Shown here in pieces: positions 1 to 5,885 of a DNA stretch of 6,145 nt (within the stretch, counting starts at the first letter, position 1; the number at the start of each line of letters is the position of its first letter). A program made the position numbers and the translations under genes. The notes below the pieces were generated by a model. That model worked only from the letters and a program-made list of their open reading frames with translations. It did no database searches and was not told where the DNA came from. The stretch comes from Smithellaceae bacterium (GTDB lineage Bacteria; Desulfobacterota; Syntrophia; Syntrophales; JAQULV01). The stretch lies in contig JAQULV010000094.1 of the NCBI GenBank assembly GCA_028718405.1, positions 1 through 6,145 on the forward strand, in the 5' to 3' direction.

Positions 1-453
1 AGCGGCGCTGAGGGCGGCTACAACAAGTGGGACGGCGAGCACTTCGTGACGACGAGCATCTGCAGCACGAAGGCCTACCAAGAGGCGGGCATCAAGAACC
101 CCAAGGAAGAGATCAGCATGATGGAGCTGCACGACTGCTTCTCCATCACCGAACTCGTCACCTACGAAGACCTCCACATCTCGGAGCGCGGCCAGGCCTG
201 GAAGGATGTCCTGGACGGCTTCTACGACCGTGACGGGAAGGTCCCCGCCCAGGTGGACGGCGGGCTGAAATGTTTCGGCCACCCCATCGGCGCTTCGGGA
301 CTTCGGATGATCTATGAGATGTACCTGCAGCTCCAGGGCAAAGCCGGCGAGCGGCAGTTGAAAAACCCGCACTACGGGCTGACGCACAATTTGGGCGGTT
401 TTCCGCACCAGAACGTCTGCGCCATCTCGATCGTGGGGCGCTTGGGAGAATAG
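1..453 (+). CDS. SCP2-type thiolase (acetyl-CoA acetyltransferase family), C-terminal part, 5' truncated by window
   Basis: The frame is open from the first base and ends at TAG 451-453, giving 150 residues of a protein whose relatives are about 380-400 long, so roughly the C-terminal 40% is present. Counting from the window edge, residues 44-47 read HDCF (nt 130-141), the loop that in SCP2-type thiolases replaces the NEAF loop of classical thiolases. Residues 93-100 read GHPIGASG, the conserved GHP loop with the oxyanion-hole/catalytic His 94. The end has HNLGG near residues 125-129 instead of the classical CxG motif, which also fits the SCP2 type, where the Cys of HDCF is thought to serve as acid/base. 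The nucleophilic Cys lies upstream and is not visible. The family cleaves 3-oxoacyl-CoA with CoA, or runs the reverse condensation, in the cytoplasm. Bacterial and archaeal members often pair with a DUF35 OB-fold protein; none is visible here. Family is sure; substrate is unknown. Confidence 0.93.
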   Translation, partial: SGAEGGYNKWDGEHFVTTSICSTKAYQEAGIKNPKEEISMMELHDCFSITELVTYEDLHISERGQAWKDVLDGFYDRDGKVPAQVDGGLKCFGHPIGASGLRMIYEMYLQLQGKAGERQLKNPHYGLTHNLGGFPHQNVCAISIVGRLGE

Positions 454-461
454 AAGAAAAG

Positions 462-803
462 GTGCTTTCGATCCGGCCGATCATGAACTCCGCCATGGAG
501 GAGGTGATCAATTTCAAGACGGCCTGCAGCTTCCGGCTCGCGGACCAGAATCTTGAGATCCAGGTTTCGAACACGGGGCCGGAGGAAGTTACGCTGCCAA
601 GTTATTTCGACCTCGAAGGGGAAGGGAAAAGCACGCGCATCGCCACACTCTTCCCCTCAGGTCTTCTCTGCGTAGGTCCCGGAGAGGTCAAGTCCTTCTA
701 CTGCACGATGGACGAGACCCTCTGGCGGACCGCGCGGACGATCGTCCTCTATGATAGCGCAGGACAAAGCTACCGGCAGGAGATCGTGGAAGTCACAGGT
801 TAA
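462..803 (+). CDS. Small hypothetical protein, probably beta-rich and cytoplasmic
   Basis: I do not recognise this protein. It starts 8 nt after the thiolase stop, so it is probably in the same transcript. The start is uncertain: GTG 462 gives 113 residues, ATG 483 gives 106 and ATG 495 gives 102. None has a well-placed Shine-Dalgarno; GGGAG at 444-448 lies 13 nt before GTG 462. Conserved-looking sequence begins only around ATG 495, so 495 is a fair alternative. The product has no signal peptide or membrane segment. It alternates polar and hydrophobic residues with turn-like NTGPEE and PGEVKS segments, which suggests a small beta-sandwich. Three cysteines lie in separate segments (TACSF, LLCVG, FYCTM) with no CxxC, so a metal site is not evident. 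Its position behind a thiolase could mean an accessory role, but that is inference from location only. Confidence 0.7.
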   Translation: MLSIRPIMNSAMEEVINFKTACSFRLADQNLEIQVSNTGPEEVTLPSYFDLEGEGKSTRIATLFPSGLLCVGPGEVKSFYCTMDETLWRTARTIVLYDSAGQSYRQEIVEVTG

Positions 804-810
804 AAGACGA

Positions 811-834
811 GATTCCCGCATGCGCGGGAATGAC
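811..834. repeat. Palindromic repeat, ATTCCC-N8-GGGAAT type
   Basis: Perfect 8-bp arms ATTCCCGC (812-819) and GCGGGAAT (824-831) flank a 4-nt loop. The element is followed by GAC, so it ends in the typical AATGAC. It matches the ATTCCC-N8-GGGAAT form described as dRS3 in Neisseria and seen as a dispersed intergenic palindrome in many bacteria. It begins 8 nt after the stop of the 462-803 gene. No T run follows, so it is not a classical intrinsic terminator, though it could protect the 3' end of the upstream mRNA. Confidence 0.7.
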
Positions 835-846
835 CATTATAGACTG

Positions 847-870
847 TCATTCCGGGCTTGGCCCGGAATC
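847..870. repeat. Palindromic repeat, ATTCCGGGC hairpin, opposite orientation to the first
   Basis: Perfect 9-bp arms ATTCCGGGC (849-857) and GCCCGGAAT (861-869) enclose a 3-nt loop TTG. It opens with GTC at 847-848 plus the arm, whereas the preceding element closes with ATGAC, so the two units face each other across a 12-nt spacer (835-846). No T run follows on the + strand. It is related in its ATTCC/GGAAT ends to the neighbouring unit but differs inside, as expected for members of a dispersed family. Confidence 0.65.
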
Positions 871-883
871 TAGACCTTCTAAG

Positions 884-911
884 ATCGCCACGGCATTCCA
901 TGCCTCGCGAT
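884..911. repeat. Imperfect palindrome, ATCGC...GCGAT type
   Basis: Outer arms ATCGC (884-888) and GCGAT (907-911) and inner arms GGCAT (892-896) and ATGCC (900-904) pair around a TCC loop, with a small asymmetric internal bulge (CAC against TC). It is followed by GACG. This is a second repeat type, different from the ATTCCC elements on either side. Similar 'ATCGC...GCGATGAC' palindromes occur as intergenic repeats in various bacteria, from general knowledge and not checked here. Confidence 0.5.
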
Positions 912-926
912 GACGAGGAAGGCCGG

Positions 927-994
927 ATTCCCGTCGCAGTTTACCCCGCATCAAGTGCGGGGCAGGTCCCTGCGCAGGCAGGGGCGCGAATGAC
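927..994. repeat. Composite palindromic element with two inner hairpins
   Basis: Outer arms ATTCCCGT (927-934) and GCGCGAAT (984-991) pair with one C-C mismatch and one T-G wobble. They enclose two perfect hairpins: CCCCGCA/TGCGGGG (944-950 with 956-962, loop TCAAG) and CCCTGC/GCAGGG (968-973 with 978-983, loop GCAG). The predicted fold is a three-way junction. The ends (GATTCCCG and GAATGAC) match the first repeat at 811-834 in the same orientation, so this looks like the same family enlarged by an internal insert. A run of five T follows at 996-1000, leaving some room for a terminator role on the + strand. Confidence 0.5.
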
Positions 995-1068
995 ATTTTT
1001 AGAACAATAAAGCAAAACAGGATTCGTAATCTTTAAAAATCAGGATAACCAAGAAAAGGAGAGAGGAA

Positions 1069-2211
1069 ATGGAAATCATCAATTATTCGGACGAGCACAA
1101 GATATTCAGGGATTCGCTGAGGAAGTTCCTTGATAAGGAAGTCGTTCCCCACATCGAGGAATGGGAAGAGGCGCACATCATTCCCAAGAGCGTCTGGCAG
1201 AAGATGGGTGCTCAGGGATTCCTTTGCACGAGCGTGCCGGAAGAATACGGCGGCCTCGGAGCCGATTTCCTCTACTCCGTCATCGGTACGGAAGAAACGA
1301 CGAGGAGCGGTTTCTCGGGACTGGCAACGCCGCTGCACAGCGACATCGTCGTTCCCTACATCACATCCTTCGCCTCGGAGGAACAGAAGCACAAGTACCT
1401 GCCCGGCTGTATCTCCGGCGACATCATCACCGCCGTCGCCATGACGGAACCCAACGCGGGCAGTGACTTGGCCGCCATGAAGATGACCGCCGTGGAGGAC
1501 GGTGACTTCATCGTCTTAAACGGCCAGAAGACCTTCATCAGCAACGGCATCAACTGCGACCTCTGCATAGTGGCCGCCCGCGACCCGTCGGTGACGAATC
1601 CCCACGCGGCCGTCGACCTGTTCCTCGTCGAGGCAGGGACGCCCGGCTTCGAGAAGGGAAAGCAGATCAAGAAGATCGGCTGGCACAGCCAGGACACCTC
1701 GGAACTCTATTTCACCGACTGCCGCATCCCCAAGGAAAACAGGATGGGACAGAAGGGGACGGGCTTTTTGAAACTCATGCAGAAGCTCCAGCAGGAAAGA
1801 CTTGTCTGCGCCATCGGCGCCGTAGCCGCAGCGGAGATGATGGTCGCGATGACGATCCAGTACTGTAAAGAAAGGACCGCCTTCGGCAAACCCATCTCCA
1901 AGTTCCAGCACACCCAGTTCGAACTCGTCGAGATGGCCACGGAAACCAAGCTCGGCCGGACCTTCCTCGACAAGCTGATCATGGATCACGTGGAAGGCAA
2001 GAACGTGGTCGTTGAGGTTTCCATGGCAAAATACTGGACGACTGATATGGCCTTCAAGGTCGCCGACCGCTGCCTCCAGCTTCACGGCGGTTTCGGCTAC
2101 TGCGACGAGTATCCGATCTCCCGCGCCTGGCGCGATATCCGCGTGACGCGGATCTTCGCCGGTACCAACGAGATCATGAAGATGATCGCCGCGCGGTTCA
2201 TGGGCCTCTAA
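1069..2211 (+). CDS. Acyl-CoA dehydrogenase, long-chain/isovaleryl-type with relocated catalytic Glu
   Basis: This FAD enzyme of 380 residues, the usual family length, introduces the 2,3-double bond into an acyl-CoA and passes electrons to ETF. The helical N-domain spans about 1-115, the beta-domain about 120-220 with the flavin-contacting MTEPNAGSD at 125-133, and the C-terminal helical domain about 230-378 with RTAFGK at 269-274 and QLHGGFGY at 337-344. The base in most members is the Glu of a YEGT motif; here that site is FAGT (363-366), with Ala 364. The segment QQERL at 241-245 supplies Glu 243, matching the helix-G Glu of long-chain and isovaleryl-CoA dehydrogenases. Those relatives tolerate branched acyl chains. 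The start at 1069 is supported by AAGGAG at 1056-1061, 7 nt upstream. The next gene begins 10 nt after the stop, so they are co-transcribed. The family call is very secure; the substrate is inferred. Confidence 0.95.
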   Translation: MEIINYSDEHKIFRDSLRKFLDKEVVPHIEEWEEAHIIPKSVWQKMGAQGFLCTSVPEEYGGLGADFLYSVIGTEETTRSGFSGLATPLHSDIVVPYITSFASEEQKHKYLPGCISGDIITAVAMTEPNAGSDLAAMKMTAVEDGDFIVLNGQKTFISNGINCDLCIVAARDPSVTNPHAAVDLFLVEAGTPGFEKGKQIKKIGWHSQDTSELYFTDCRIPKENRMGQKGTGFLKLMQKLQQERLVCAIGAVAAAEMMVAMTIQYCKERTAFGKPISKFQHTQFELVEMATETKLGRTFLDKLIMDHVEGKNVVVEVSMAKYWTTDMAFKVADRCLQLHGGFGYCDEYPISRAWRDIRVTRIFAGTNEIMKMIAARFMGL

Positions 2212-2221
2212 GGAGAATCTG

Positions 2222-3403
2222 ATGCCCGGTCCACTGCAAGGTCTTAAGATTCTCGATTTCACAACGCTGCTGCCCGGTCCCTATGCGACGATGACGCTCG
2301 CCGACATGGGGGCCGAGGTCCTCCGGGTGTTATCCGGTAGCCGGCCCGATTTGGCCGCCTTCATGCCGCCCTTCCTCCCCGGGACGGACCTCTCGTGCAA
2401 CCTCGCCTACCTGGGGCGAAACAAGCGTTGCATGACGTTAAATCTCAAAAAGGACAAGGGTTGCGAGATCGTGAAACGTCTCATCGGCAGCTACGAGGTC
2501 CTGATCGAACAGTTCCGTCCCGGCGTCATGGCGAAGCTCGGGCTCGGCTATAACGATCTCAAGGCCGTCAATCCCGCGCTCATTTATTGCTCGCTCACCG
2601 GCTACGGACAGAGCGGCCCCATGCGGGACCGCGCCGGCCACGACATCAACTATCTTTCCCGCTCCGGGCTCATGGCCTACTCGGGAAGAAAGGAAGCGGG
2701 GCCATCACTCACCGGCATGCAGATCGCCGACGTCGCCGCGGGCTCCAATAACGCCATCATCGGGATCCTGGCCGCGGTGATCCACAGAAGCAGGACGGGG
2801 ATCGGCCAGTACATCGACATCTCCATGACCGACGGCGTCGTGGCCTTCAACGCCATGACGGGTGCAGGGACGCTGGCCGGAAATCCGGAGCCGCTGCGGG
2901 AAGAGGAATTCCTGAACGGCGGTTCGCTCTACGACTTTTACGAGACGAAGGACGGGGGCTTTATGAGCTTCGGGGGACTCGAGCCCCAGTTCTTCGCCGC
3001 CTTCTGCAAGACCATCGGCCGCGAGGACCTCACACCCTACGGTGTCATCCCGCCCGACCTTCCCAAGGTAAAAAAAGAGATCCGCGAGATATTTCTTTCC
3101 AAAACGCGAGACGATTGGACGGAGATCTTCTCGCGCGTCGACGCCTGCGTGGAGCCCGTCCTTTCCTTCTCGGAGGCAATGGCTGACGGCCAGACAAAGG
3201 ATAGAGAGATGATCGTGGAGTTCGACCTCCCTGCGGGGGGGAAACTCCGCCAGATCGGCTGCCCGATCAAGTTCTCGGAAACAAAGCCCGAGTACAAGAT
3301 GCTCGGATGCAAGGCGGGAACCGATACGGAGAAGGTGATGAGAGAGATGGGCTACACGAAGGAAGATATCGAAAAATTCGCAGCGGAGGGGGTGTTCAGC
3401 TAA
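2222..3403 (+). CDS. CaiB/BaiF-fold protein, alpha-methylacyl-CoA racemase-like
   Basis: The 393-residue protein belongs to the family III CoA-transferase/racemase fold. Diagnostic features favour racemase. GHDINYL at 139-145 carries His 140; Asp 170 lies in IADVAAG exactly 30 residues later; Glu 254 lies in LEPQFF. These correspond in motif and spacing to His126, Asp156 and Glu241 of Mycobacterium tuberculosis MCR. CoA-transferases of the fold keep the Asp but normally lack the GHDINYL His. The racemase epimerises 2-methylacyl-CoA through an enolate, allowing a stereospecific dehydrogenase to act. AAGGAG at 2210-2215 overlaps the upstream stop and sits 6 nt before ATG 2222, so translation is probably coupled to the dehydrogenase gene. 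A CoA-transferase activity, as in benzylsuccinate-type pathways, remains the main alternative. The fold is certain; racemase function is likely. Confidence 0.9.
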   Translation: MPGPLQGLKILDFTTLLPGPYATMTLADMGAEVLRVLSGSRPDLAAFMPPFLPGTDLSCNLAYLGRNKRCMTLNLKKDKGCEIVKRLIGSYEVLIEQFRPGVMAKLGLGYNDLKAVNPALIYCSLTGYGQSGPMRDRAGHDINYLSRSGLMAYSGRKEAGPSLTGMQIADVAAGSNNAIIGILAAVIHRSRTGIGQYIDISMTDGVVAFNAMTGAGTLAGNPEPLREEEFLNGGSLYDFYETKDGGFMSFGGLEPQFFAAFCKTIGREDLTPYGVIPPDLPKVKKEIREIFLSKTRDDWTEIFSRVDACVEPVLSFSEAMADGQTKDREMIVEFDLPAGGKLRQIGCPIKFSETKPEYKMLGCKAGTDTEKVMREMGYTKEDIEKFAAEGVFS

Positions 3404-3475
3404 CAGAAAAGGGCCCGCCGTGGTCCTACTAACAAAGAGGGGTCTTTTAAAAAAAGTGGATAATAAAACCATATG

Positions 3476-3481
3476 AGGAGG
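3476..3481 (+). promoter_or_regulatory. Ribosome binding site with long spacing, in an AT-rich leader
   Basis: AGGAGG lies 11 nt upstream of ATG 3493, longer than the 5-7 nt used by the other genes here. No other in-frame start codon lies closer to it, so 3493 stands. The 89-nt gap before this gene (3404-3492) is notably AT-rich at 3443-3470 and contains GATAAT at 3459-3464, one base from a sigma-70 -10 box, but no convincing -35 hexamer. Confidence 0.6.
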
Positions 3482-3492
3482 AAAGTGAAGAA

Positions 3493-5310
3493 ATGGCAAG
3501 ATTGATTATCGACGAGAGGGATCAGAAGTTTTTGCTCAACGATATGTTTCAGGTGGAGAAGCTCTGCAGCTATCCCAGATACGCCGACTTTTCGCCGGAC
3601 ATGTTCGATATGATCATCAACGAGGCGGAGAAGTTTTCCGTTGAAGAGGTGTTCCCTACCTACACCCTGTCCGACAAGCACGGCGCCGAACTGAAGGACG
3701 GCCAGGTCATCGCCCCGGAACCCTTCAAGAGGCTCTATAAACTCTACTGCGAAGGCGGCTGGCTGGGGATGAACAAGTCCGTGGACGTGGGCGGCCAGGG
3801 CCTGCCCTCGCTGGTAACGGCGGCGGCTAAGGACTGGTTCCTCCACAATTTCTCTTTCGTGGCTTACCCGGGCCTTTCCGAAGGCGCCTCGCACCTGATC
3901 GAAGTTTACGGGACCGAGGCCCAGAAGAAGAAGTACATGGAGAGGATGAACACCGGCGAATGGGCGGGAACGATGTGTCTTACGGAACCCTCCGCCGGCA
4001 CCGACGTGGGCGCCTTGAAGACCAAGGCCTACCGTCAGCCCGACGGCACCTTCAAGATCCAGGGAACGAAACTTTTCATCACCTCGGGCGACCATGACCT
4101 CACCAAGAACATTATCCACCCGGTCCTGGCCAGAATCGAGGGCGATCCCAACGGCACCGGCGGCATCTCCATCTTCATCGTCCCGAAGTACCTCGTGAAC
4201 GATGACGGCTCGCTGGGCCGCAGGAACGATTATTCCATCGGCTCCATCGAGGAGAAGATGGGACTCCACGGGAGCTCCACGTGCCTGATCAACTTCGGCG
4301 ACAACAACGACTGCTACGGCGAACTGCTTGGCGAAGAAAGAGAAGGCATCAAGGTCATGTTCCAGATGATGAACGAAGCCAGGATCGGCGTGGGTCTCCA
4401 GGGCCTGGCCGGCGGCTCCATCGCCTACCTGCACGCCCTGCAGTACGCCAAAGACAGACTTCAGGGCTCCGATCTCATCGAGATGAAGAACCCCGACGCC
4501 GCGCGCGTACCAATCATCAAACACGCCGACGTGCGCAGGATGCTCATCTGGATGAAATCCCAGGTGGAAGGTATGCGGGCGCTGATGTACTTCTCGACGT
4601 ACTGCGTGGACCGTATGCATTGCGCCGAGGAGGCCAAGGATGAGGCGGAGATCGAAAAGTTCCGCGGCATACTCGAAGTTTTGACACCGATCTGTAAGTC
4701 TTACTGTTCCGATATCGGCTTCAAGGTGACCGAACAGGCGATCCAGGTCTACGGCGGTTACGGCTACTGCGCCGAGTATCCCGCCGAGCAGTTCATGAGA
4801 GACATGAAGATCGCCTCCCTCTACGAGGGCACCAACGGCATCCAGGCCCTGGACCTCGTCGGCCGGAAGCTCGGCATGAAGAAGGGCGCCTACTTCATGA
4901 CGTTACTCGGCGAGATGAACGCGACGGTCGCCAAGTACAAGGGTCTCGATGGATTGGCCGATATCGCCGCCGACGTCCAGGCCGCGGGAAACACCCTGGC
5001 GGAGACCTCGATGTTCTTCGCCTCCAGCGCCAAGGCCGGAAAGTTCATGATCCCTGTCTCCAATGCCTATCCCTTCATGATGATGATGGGACGGATCGTG
5101 ATCGCATGGCTGTTGCTCTGGGAAGCGGGCGTGGCCACCGCGAAGCTGGCCGGCATCGACAAGGACAGCGCCGACGGCATCTACCTCAAGGGCAAGGTGT
5201 CGACGGCCAGGTATTTCATCAAGCACGTCCTGCCGGAGATCGACGGCGTCGTGAGAGCGATTAAAAGTGAAGACCTTTCGATGCTTGACATCGCCGAAGA
5301 GGCGTTCTAA
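3493..5310 (+). CDS. Large acyl-CoA dehydrogenase with extra C-terminal domain (DmdC-like family)
   Basis: At 605 residues this is about 220 longer than a standard acyl-CoA dehydrogenase. A short N-terminal extension (about 1-35) precedes the helical N-domain (about 38-157), the beta-domain with MCLTEPSAGTD at 161-171, and the C-terminal helical core with QVYGGYGY at 418-425. YEGTNGIQ at 444-451 keeps the standard catalytic Glu 445. Residues about 465-600 form the extra helical domain typical of this subfamily (Pfam acetyl-CoA dehydrogenase-like C-terminal). Its hydrophobic stretch around 525-545 is a normal buried helix, not a membrane anchor. The family includes 3-methylmercaptopropionyl-CoA dehydrogenase (DmdC), but many members serve other acyl-CoAs, so that specific name should not be copied here. 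It differs in architecture and catalytic Glu position from the dehydrogenase at 1069-2211, so the two probably act on different intermediates. Confidence 0.95.
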   Translation: MARLIIDERDQKFLLNDMFQVEKLCSYPRYADFSPDMFDMIINEAEKFSVEEVFPTYTLSDKHGAELKDGQVIAPEPFKRLYKLYCEGGWLGMNKSVDVGGQGLPSLVTAAAKDWFLHNFSFVAYPGLSEGASHLIEVYGTEAQKKKYMERMNTGEWAGTMCLTEPSAGTDVGALKTKAYRQPDGTFKIQGTKLFITSGDHDLTKNIIHPVLARIEGDPNGTGGISIFIVPKYLVNDDGSLGRRNDYSIGSIEEKMGLHGSSTCLINFGDNNDCYGELLGEEREGIKVMFQMMNEARIGVGLQGLAGGSIAYLHALQYAKDRLQGSDLIEMKNPDAARVPIIKHADVRRMLIWMKSQVEGMRALMYFSTYCVDRMHCAEEAKDEAEIEKFRGILEVLTPICKSYCSDIGFKVTEQAIQVYGGYGYCAEYPAEQFMRDMKIASLYEGTNGIQALDLVGRKLGMKKGAYFMTLLGEMNATVAKYKGLDGLADIAADVQAAGNTLAETSMFFASSAKAGKFMIPVSNAYPFMMMMGRIVIAWLLLWEAGVATAKLAGIDKDSADGIYLKGKVSTARYFIKHVLPEIDGVVRAIKSEDLSMLDIAEEAF

Positions 5311-5328
5311 GTAAATTTTGTCTGGGGT

Positions 5329-5361
5329 CCTCCCCCCTTGACGCGCGAGGGGGGAGGTTTT
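5329..5361 (+). terminator. Strong GC hairpin with short T run, terminator or attenuator
   Basis: CCTCCCCCC (5329-5337) and GGGGGGAGG (5349-5357) form a perfect 9-bp stem, extendable by a T-A pair, around an 11-nt loop, followed by TTTT (5358-5361). It begins 18 nt after the stop of the large dehydrogenase and ends 40 nt before the MaoC-like gene. The stem strength suits an intrinsic terminator, but the T run is short, so partial read-through is plausible. A dispersed C-rich/G-rich palindrome of the repeat type is the alternative reading. Confidence 0.55.
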
Positions 5362-5401
5362 ACCAAACCGGTTCTTTGCAGGGCAGAATAAGGAGGGTAC
5401 T

Positions 5402-5875
5402 ATGGCGGATAAATCCAAGCTGGGGGTGGAATTCCCCCCCTACACCTTCGAGGTGGAAAAGGGAAAGATTGCCGAGTTTGCCATGGCCATCTCCCAGAAG
5501 GAAGGTAAGGACCAGGTCAATCCCATCTATGTTGACGCCGAGGCGGCAAAAAAGGCCGGCTACAAAGACATCGTCGCCCCGCCAACATTCCAGACGAGCT
5601 TCGCCCTCTGGGCGGGCGGCGGGCTCATGCCGATCATCCAGAGTCTGGGCATCAACCTCATCAGGCTCCTCCACGGTGAAGAGGAATACCAGTATTTCGG
5701 CGCCATCCATCCGGGCGATACCATGACGGGCAAATCCAAGGTCGTCGAGATGTACGACAAGGAGAAAAAGGACAAGCCCGGCAAGTTCATGGAATTCACC
5801 GTCATCCAAACCGAGATCCGCAACCAGCGAGGTGAGCTCATAATCAAATCGCGCTCCACGTTGGTGGAAAGATAA
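5402..5875 (+). CDS. MaoC-like hotdog protein, N-terminal-domain type, lacking the catalytic dyad
   Basis: The 157-residue protein resembles the MaoC N-terminal dehydratase family, a hotdog fold. Recognisable parts are APPTF at 59-63, the central hydrophobic helix after it, and HGEEEYQYFGAIHPGDT at 91-107, where the family's substrate-tunnel strand lies. At the place where active hydratase-2 enzymes read D-x4-H, it reads QVNPIY (38-43), so the Asp is Gln 38 and the His is Tyr 43. A nearby Asp 37 is one residue out of register. It is therefore probably a non-catalytic partner that shapes the acyl-CoA pocket, as HadA does for HadB in mycobacteria. AAGGAGG at 5390-5396 lies 5 nt before ATG 5402. 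The next gene starts 10 nt after its stop and supplies the missing residues, which supports a heteromeric (R)-type enoyl-CoA hydratase. Confidence 0.9.
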   Translation: MADKSKLGVEFPPYTFEVEKGKIAEFAMAISQKEGKDQVNPIYVDAEAAKKAGYKDIVAPPTFQTSFALWAGGGLMPIIQSLGINLIRLLHGEEEYQYFGAIHPGDTMTGKSKVVEMYDKEKKDKPGKFMEFTVIQTEIRNQRGELIIKSRSTLVER

Positions 5876-5880
5876 GGAGG
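5874..5880 (+). promoter_or_regulatory. Ribosome binding site for the second MaoC-like gene
   Basis: AAGGAGG overlaps the TAA stop of the preceding gene and sits 5 nt before ATG 5886. It fixes the start of the incomplete downstream gene and indicates translational coupling of the two hotdog subunits, which would favour balanced synthesis. Confidence 0.8.
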
Positions 5881-5885
5881 CAGCC

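Noticed and set aside
811..994. Possible small CRISPR array
   Set aside because: The repeated units differ in sequence, face both directions and have unequal spacing; there is no constant direct repeat with unique spacers.
1004..1032. Sigma-70 promoter before the first dehydrogenase (TAATCT at 1027-1032)
   Set aside because: The gap is AT-rich and a promoter is likely somewhere here, but the -10 candidate is weak and the base pairs 17 nt upstream (ACAATA) do not resemble a -35 box.
1516..2262. Minus-strand open frame of 248 codons opposite the first dehydrogenase
   Set aside because: It spans the end of one well-supported gene and the start of the next on the other strand, shows no recognisable motif, and has the same shadow composition.
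1069..3403. Benzylsuccinate-type (bbs) toluene pathway
   Set aside because: A thiolase, CaiB-type gene and dehydrogenase recall that pathway, but it uses two CoA-transferase subunits, while here there is one gene with racemase residues plus MaoC-type hydratases.
2705..3499. Minus-strand open frame of 264 codons opposite the racemase-like gene
   Set aside because: It covers catalytic-motif coding sequence of the + strand gene and shows no protein-family features of its own.
3400..4620. Long minus-strand open frame of 406 codons opposite the large dehydrogenase
   Set aside because: Its translation is His-, Val- and Gly-rich with no family motif, and it lies opposite a gene with a complete set of conserved motifs. 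It is a codon-bias shadow in GC-rich DNA.
3493..5310. Specific name 3-methylmercaptopropionyl-CoA dehydrogenase (DmdC)
   Set aside because: The architecture matches, but no other dimethylsulfoniopropionate gene is present and the family is functionally broad.
5366..5373. Eight-base palindrome AACCGGTT as an operator
   Set aside because: It is a short isolated palindrome, expected by chance in a window of this size, with no second copy near a promoter.
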